From: Chlamydomonas sphaeroides
Taxonomy: Eukaryota; Chlorophyta; Chlorophyceae; Chlamydomonadales; Chlamydomonadaceae
DNA length: 31,990 bases
Assembly: GCA_001662425.1 (NCBI GenBank)
Contig: BDDC01001167.1
Location: forward strand, 1-31,990
Direction of reading: 5' to 3'
Below are positions 28,501 through 31,990 of this stretch, one piece after another; within the stretch, counting starts at the first letter, position 1, and each line of letters opens with the position of its first letter. The notes under the pieces were generated by a model. It had not been told where the DNA came from. It saw nothing but the letters and a program-made list of their open reading frames with translations, and searched no databases. Position numbers and translations under genes: made by a program.

Positions 28501-31220
28501 CCGAGCAAGACGCATGTGCCCGAGCTGCTGAGTACGACGGAGTTTGCGGAGGCGGCGCTGGGCAGGCAGCAGGCGCTGGCGGAGGCGGCCGCCGGCGGAG
28601 GCGGCGTCGGCGGCGGCGGCTGGATGGCGAAGCTGGACGCTCTGCGCCAGGCCGTGACGGCCGGGTCTGGCGGCGCGGCAAGCGCCGCTGGGCTGAACGC
28701 AGCAGCGGTGGCCCAAGGCAGGGGCAGCGGCGGCGGCTGCGGCGGCGGCACCGGCAGCGCTGCGCTCGACAGCGGGGAGCGGTCGCTGGCTTCGAGCCTC
28801 GCGGGCCGCAGGAGCAGGGCGCTCGCGGCGTCTTTCCGCAAGCTTGTGGGCCGGGGCAGCAAAGGTGGGTGTGGTATCGGACGCGTGTCGGTTTGTGCCG
28901 GTTGGAGGTGGTTGGCAACGGCTAGTGCCGGTCAGCATGCCATGGTGCCGGTTGACGGCGGTCGATTCCAATGGGCAGCGGCTGGTGGCAGTTGACGACG
29001 GTTGGTGCCGGTTGGCGCTTGGTCGTGCAGCCCCGTTTGCTCAGCCGCGTCCTCCCGCCATTCGTGCCGCCTACACCCGCCCCACGCCGCTGCCGCTGCC
29101 GCTGGCCCCTTTCGCGTCCCGCAGACCATCGGACCAGCGAGACCAGCGGAACCGCGGTCACCGGCCCCTGGGTCAGCGCCGGTGGACAGCGCCCGCCGCA
29201 GCACTCGACGACCTCTCCCGGCGGCAGCGCCCCGGTCGCCCTCGGCGGCGATGGCGCCGCCGCCGCGATAGCGGCGGCATTCAGCGACGGGCGCGTAAGC
29301 GCGCCCCCTTGGACCGACGCCGCCGCTGGCGCCGACGCCGACGCCGACGCCGCCAAGGTGGAGCTGTCGCCGCCCATGGAGCGGCGCACCTTGGCAGCGG
29401 CGCCGCGGCGCCTGGTGGCGTGGCGGCACGTGGGCTGGCTCGGACCGGCGGCGCCACTTCCCGCGTGGGACGCCGCCGCCGCCGCCGCCGCCGCCGCCGG
29501 TGCAAGCGCGGCGCTGGAGCCGGCCTCCGCCGGCGCCCAACCTAAGCCTCTGCCGCCGTCGAGTGAGGGCTACGGCCGCGTGCCCCTGGCGTCAAGCCGC
29601 CTCGGCTCTAGCAGCGGTGCCGCGGCGAGGGCGGCGGCGGCGGGCTCCGAGCTCGGCGGCGGCAGCGGCCAGCTACATGTGACGCCGCCGCCGCCGCCGA
29701 AGCAGCAGGGGCAGCGGTCGGCCAGCGGCGCCGCCGTGAGGGTGCTGATGCCGCCGCAGGGTGTGGCAGGCGACGTCAGCCATGTTATGCGGCTCCGCCG
29801 GTCGTTTGACAGCGCGCCGCGCAGGACCTGGGATGGAGGCGCTGGCGCCGCCGTGGGCGTCGGCGGCGTCGGCGGCGTCGGCGGCGGCAATCTTGAGCCG
29901 CAGTCGTACTCACCCTTGAACTCCCAGCTGCACTACCACCGCTCGGCGGCGACAGCGGCGGCGGCGGCAGCGCAGTCGCGCGGCCCGACGGCGCCGAAGG
30001 AGACCGAGGTGGCGGCTGGCGGCGGCCTGATGTTTGCCCAAGCAGAGGCGGGCTTTGGCGGGCCGCCGGCCACGCTCGCCGCCGCCGCGGCGGCGGCGGG
30101 TCCGACAGCATCGGTGGCGCCGTCGCCGTTCCGCGGCGCGGCGCTGCCGACGCTTGATCCGTCTGTGGTCTGTGAAGTCGAGGGCGAGGAGGCAGACAAC
30201 AGCACGGCCGAGGCCGAGCTCGAGGAGGCCCCGGCGGCGGCGGCGGCGACGATCGACAGCTTGGCGGCCGGCTCGCCTCCGCCGACGTCGCCGATGAGCC
30301 GCGGCGGCAAGCACCGGCTTCGCGGACTCCTACACGCGCTGTTTGGGCCCCCGCCCAGCCCTGGCGGCAACGCCTCCGTCCCCGCCCATGCCCCCACGTA
30401 CCTGGATCCAGATTCGCTGCACAGGTCGAGATCCGAGCTGTCAGCTTGCCAGCCCGCCGGATCCGAATCCGAAGGCAGGCCCCGGCAGCTGGCCAGCCCC
30501 GTCGGCGGCGGCCGAGCCAGGAGCCTGATCCGGCGCAGCGGCTCATGGCTAGGGCTTTCCCTGGGAAAGGGGGCGGCGGCGCTGAGCCGGCCTACGTCTG
30601 GGTCCGGCAGGGCCCTGGACGGTGGAGCGGCGGGACAGGGGCTCGGCGGCGCGGCGCAGCAGTGGCCGGCAGCCGCGAGCCGGCCCGACAGCGGCAGCAG
30701 CGCGGCGGCGGCGGCGGCACTGTCTGGGAGCGGCGGGTCGACGCCGGCGGCGGCGCCGTCGCCGCAGCCGCGGCCGGCGTGGGGCATCGGCAGGCACCGG
30801 CTCGCAGTGGTCCGCCAGCAGTCGGACAATGGAGGCGGCGGCGGCGGCTACGGCGGCGGCGGCGGCGGCGACGGCGGCGACGGCGGCGGGAGCCCCAAGC
30901 CACGCACGCCAGCCAGCCGCCTAGCACAGCTGCGCGGCGCCGCCGGCCGCAGCCTCCGCAACCTCACGACGCTCGGCGGCGGAGCTGCCGGCGGCGGCGG
31001 CGGCGGCAGCGTCGCGCCGTCGCCGCGAGCGCGGCCGTCGCCGGCAGCGGCGTCGCCGTCGGCGCCGCGTCGCTCCAAGTCGATGTCCCAGCTGCTGCGG
31101 CCGGACAGGGAGGCCGCGCAGGGCGGCGCGAGGGAGGGACGGGCCGCCGGGCGTGGCGCGGTGGAGGCGGCGCGGCTCGCGCGGCTGGCGCCGCTGGCAG
31201 CGAGTGTGCTGGCGCCGTGA
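25525..31220 (+). CDS. Large low-complexity Ala/Gly/Ser/Pro-rich protein, five exons, function unknown
   Basis: Preferred exons: 25525-25578, 25723-26658, 26751-27669 (or to 27756), 27971-28864, 29125-31220, giving 1632 or 1661 residues and a TGA stop. Phases are 0, 0, 1 and 1, and both ends for exon 3 fit; 27669 has the better donor, G|GTGCGA. The ATG is the first after an in-frame TAG at 25507. The first intron (144 bp) is in frame and has no stop, so an unspliced N-terminus is possible; an in-frame ATG at 25863 is a fallback start. No known domain is seen. The protein is mostly Ala/Gly/Ser runs and probably disordered. More complex islands include YGALLVASAGWQCSEMWDMH, a helix with STTEFAEAALGRQQALAEAA, KHRLRGLLHALFGPPPSP, and four basic-Ser motifs (RRSFDS, RSRSE, RRSGSW, RRSKSMS) that resemble kinase target sites. 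It is divergent from the minus-strand gene across a 3.9-kb spacer. Confidence 0.65.
25592..25628. repeat. Hairpin in the proposed first intron
   Basis: GGATGGTCGGGTTT and AAACCGCACCATCC form an imperfect 14-bp stem (12 matches) around a 9-base loop. It starts 13 bases after the GAG|GTGAGT donor of the proposed 144-bp intron. Confidence 0.7.
28885..29025 (+). repeat. GTGCCGGTTG-type degenerate minisatellite in the last intron
   Basis: Irregular repeats of GTGCCGGTTG, GGTGGTTGGC, GTTGACGGCGGT and similar within the intron 28865-29124 of the large low-complexity gene. The unit is 10-20 bases and poorly conserved. Confidence 0.65.
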
Positions 31221-31283
31221 GCGGCAGCAGGTGTTGAACCGTCATCAGCGCCGTGAGCGGCAGCAGGTGTTGAACCGTCATCA
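31212..31283 (+). repeat. 36-bp tandem duplication that includes the stop codon
   Basis: Two exact 36-bp units, 31212-31247 and 31248-31283, beginning GCGCCGTGAGCGG and ending CCGTCATCA. The first unit carries the TGA that ends the upstream gene; the second repeats it just downstream. Confidence 0.92.
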
Positions 31284-31990
31284 GCGTAGGGCCGAGCCTG
31301 TGTCGCTGCAGGTCTGCAGCTGCCGCTGCGGGGACGCAAGCGCATGGAGGCGGCCGCGGTTGCAAGCGTAATCGCGTGGTGGCGTGACTGGCTTATCTTG
31401 TGCTGTCGTGTCTGGCGTATTGCGTGCAGGCGTTACTGGCATATGCTTGCGGACGTGATGGCGTCACTGGCTTGGGATTGCGGACGCGAGCAGGTGTATG
31501 CCAGGCGGGCCGTAGCTCATGTGTGCCGGGCAGGGCAGGCAGGCGTCGCGTGCAAGGACGCGGCTGGCGGGGGCTGGGAGCACTTGGCAGGTACTGGTGC
31601 GGCGTGGTCTGCGGTCGCTTAGTGGCCTGAGGCAGGCCTGGATGCCAAACCCCGCCGTGGGGCTGCTAAGCACCGTGCATACCTGAGACAGGGAAGCTTG
31701 ATAGGCACTGGTGGGATGGAAACTACAAAGAAGTCAGATGGAGATGGAATGCTGCTGCGGGCAGCTGTAGCAACGCGTAGCGGGCGAGGCAGCGCCCCGC
31801 CGGGGCGGGCACACAAGCGCCGGGATACATGGGTCGGCGAGCCGGGGTGCGCGACTGTTGGCGCTGCGGTGGCGTGTCGTAAGGGACGGGGCGGCGGCGG
31901 CGGGCGCCTGCCCCTGGGGCGGCCCGGCGCAGCAGGAGCGGCTGCAGCGGGTCCCCTGGTGGTGCATATGCCTTGGTGGGTGGGTGGGTG
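31284..31990. other. 3' flank to the end of the window
   Basis: No supported gene and no TGTAA seen, so the poly(A) site of the upstream gene may lie beyond the window or use another signal. The window ends in a GGGT tetranucleotide run. Confidence 0.45.

Noticed and set aside
26715..28925. Single 736-residue plus-strand frame
   Set aside because: After about 27756 it shifts into Arg/His-rich nonsense, while a different frame from 27971 has coding-like codon use and correct splice phases. The intron model explains both.

Overview
The window looks like nuclear DNA of a GC-rich green alga, most likely a core chlorophyte of the Chlamydomonas/Volvox type. Four things point there: many short GT-AG introns with donors such as GTGCGT, GTACGT and GTGAGT; long proteins rich in Ala, Gly and Ser with strong G/C at third codon positions; TGTAA motifs of the kind algal nuclear genes use as poly(A) signals; and dense mini- and microsatellites. 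There are no bacterial operons, no rRNA, no CRISPR array and no tRNA I would defend. The species cannot be named from the sequence alone.

Layout. (1) 1-6536 is repeat-rich DNA. It holds two large foldback (inverted-repeat) structures carrying fragments of one coiled-coil reading frame on both strands, a dispersed repeat end, and a few coding-looking but unproven stretches. (2) 6537-17096, plus strand, is a 15-exon gene for a predicted 1704-residue protein. Every intron is GT-AG and every phase agrees. The order is a degenerate EF-hand pair, a p25-alpha (TPPP-like) domain, a Gly/Ser linker, and a roughly 800-residue alanine-rich coiled coil with internal tandem repeats. (3) 17097-20076 is probably the 3' UTR of that gene followed by spacer with minisatellites and a second copy of the dispersed repeat end. 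(4) 20236-21501, minus strand, is a compact three-exon gene for a predicted 324-residue Ser/Ala/Gly/Pro-rich protein with a signal-peptide-like N-terminus, a TATA box upstream and a TGTAA downstream. (5) 21600-25520 is long spacer with a third copy of the dispersed repeat end. (6) 25525-31220, plus strand, is a five-exon gene for a predicted 1632- or 1661-residue low-complexity protein of unknown function with recurrent RRSxS-type motifs. (7) 31221-31990 is its 3' flank, opened by a tandem duplication across the stop codon.

The genes do not form a recognisable pathway. The p25-alpha gene is the only one with identifiable domains; p25-alpha/TPPP proteins are microtubule- and cilium-associated elsewhere, so a cytoskeletal or flagellar role is the natural inference. 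The most unusual structural signal is that several introns of this gene contain diverged copies of the adjoining exon edge, including splice-site sequence, as if tandem duplications across splice junctions had built or enlarged the introns.
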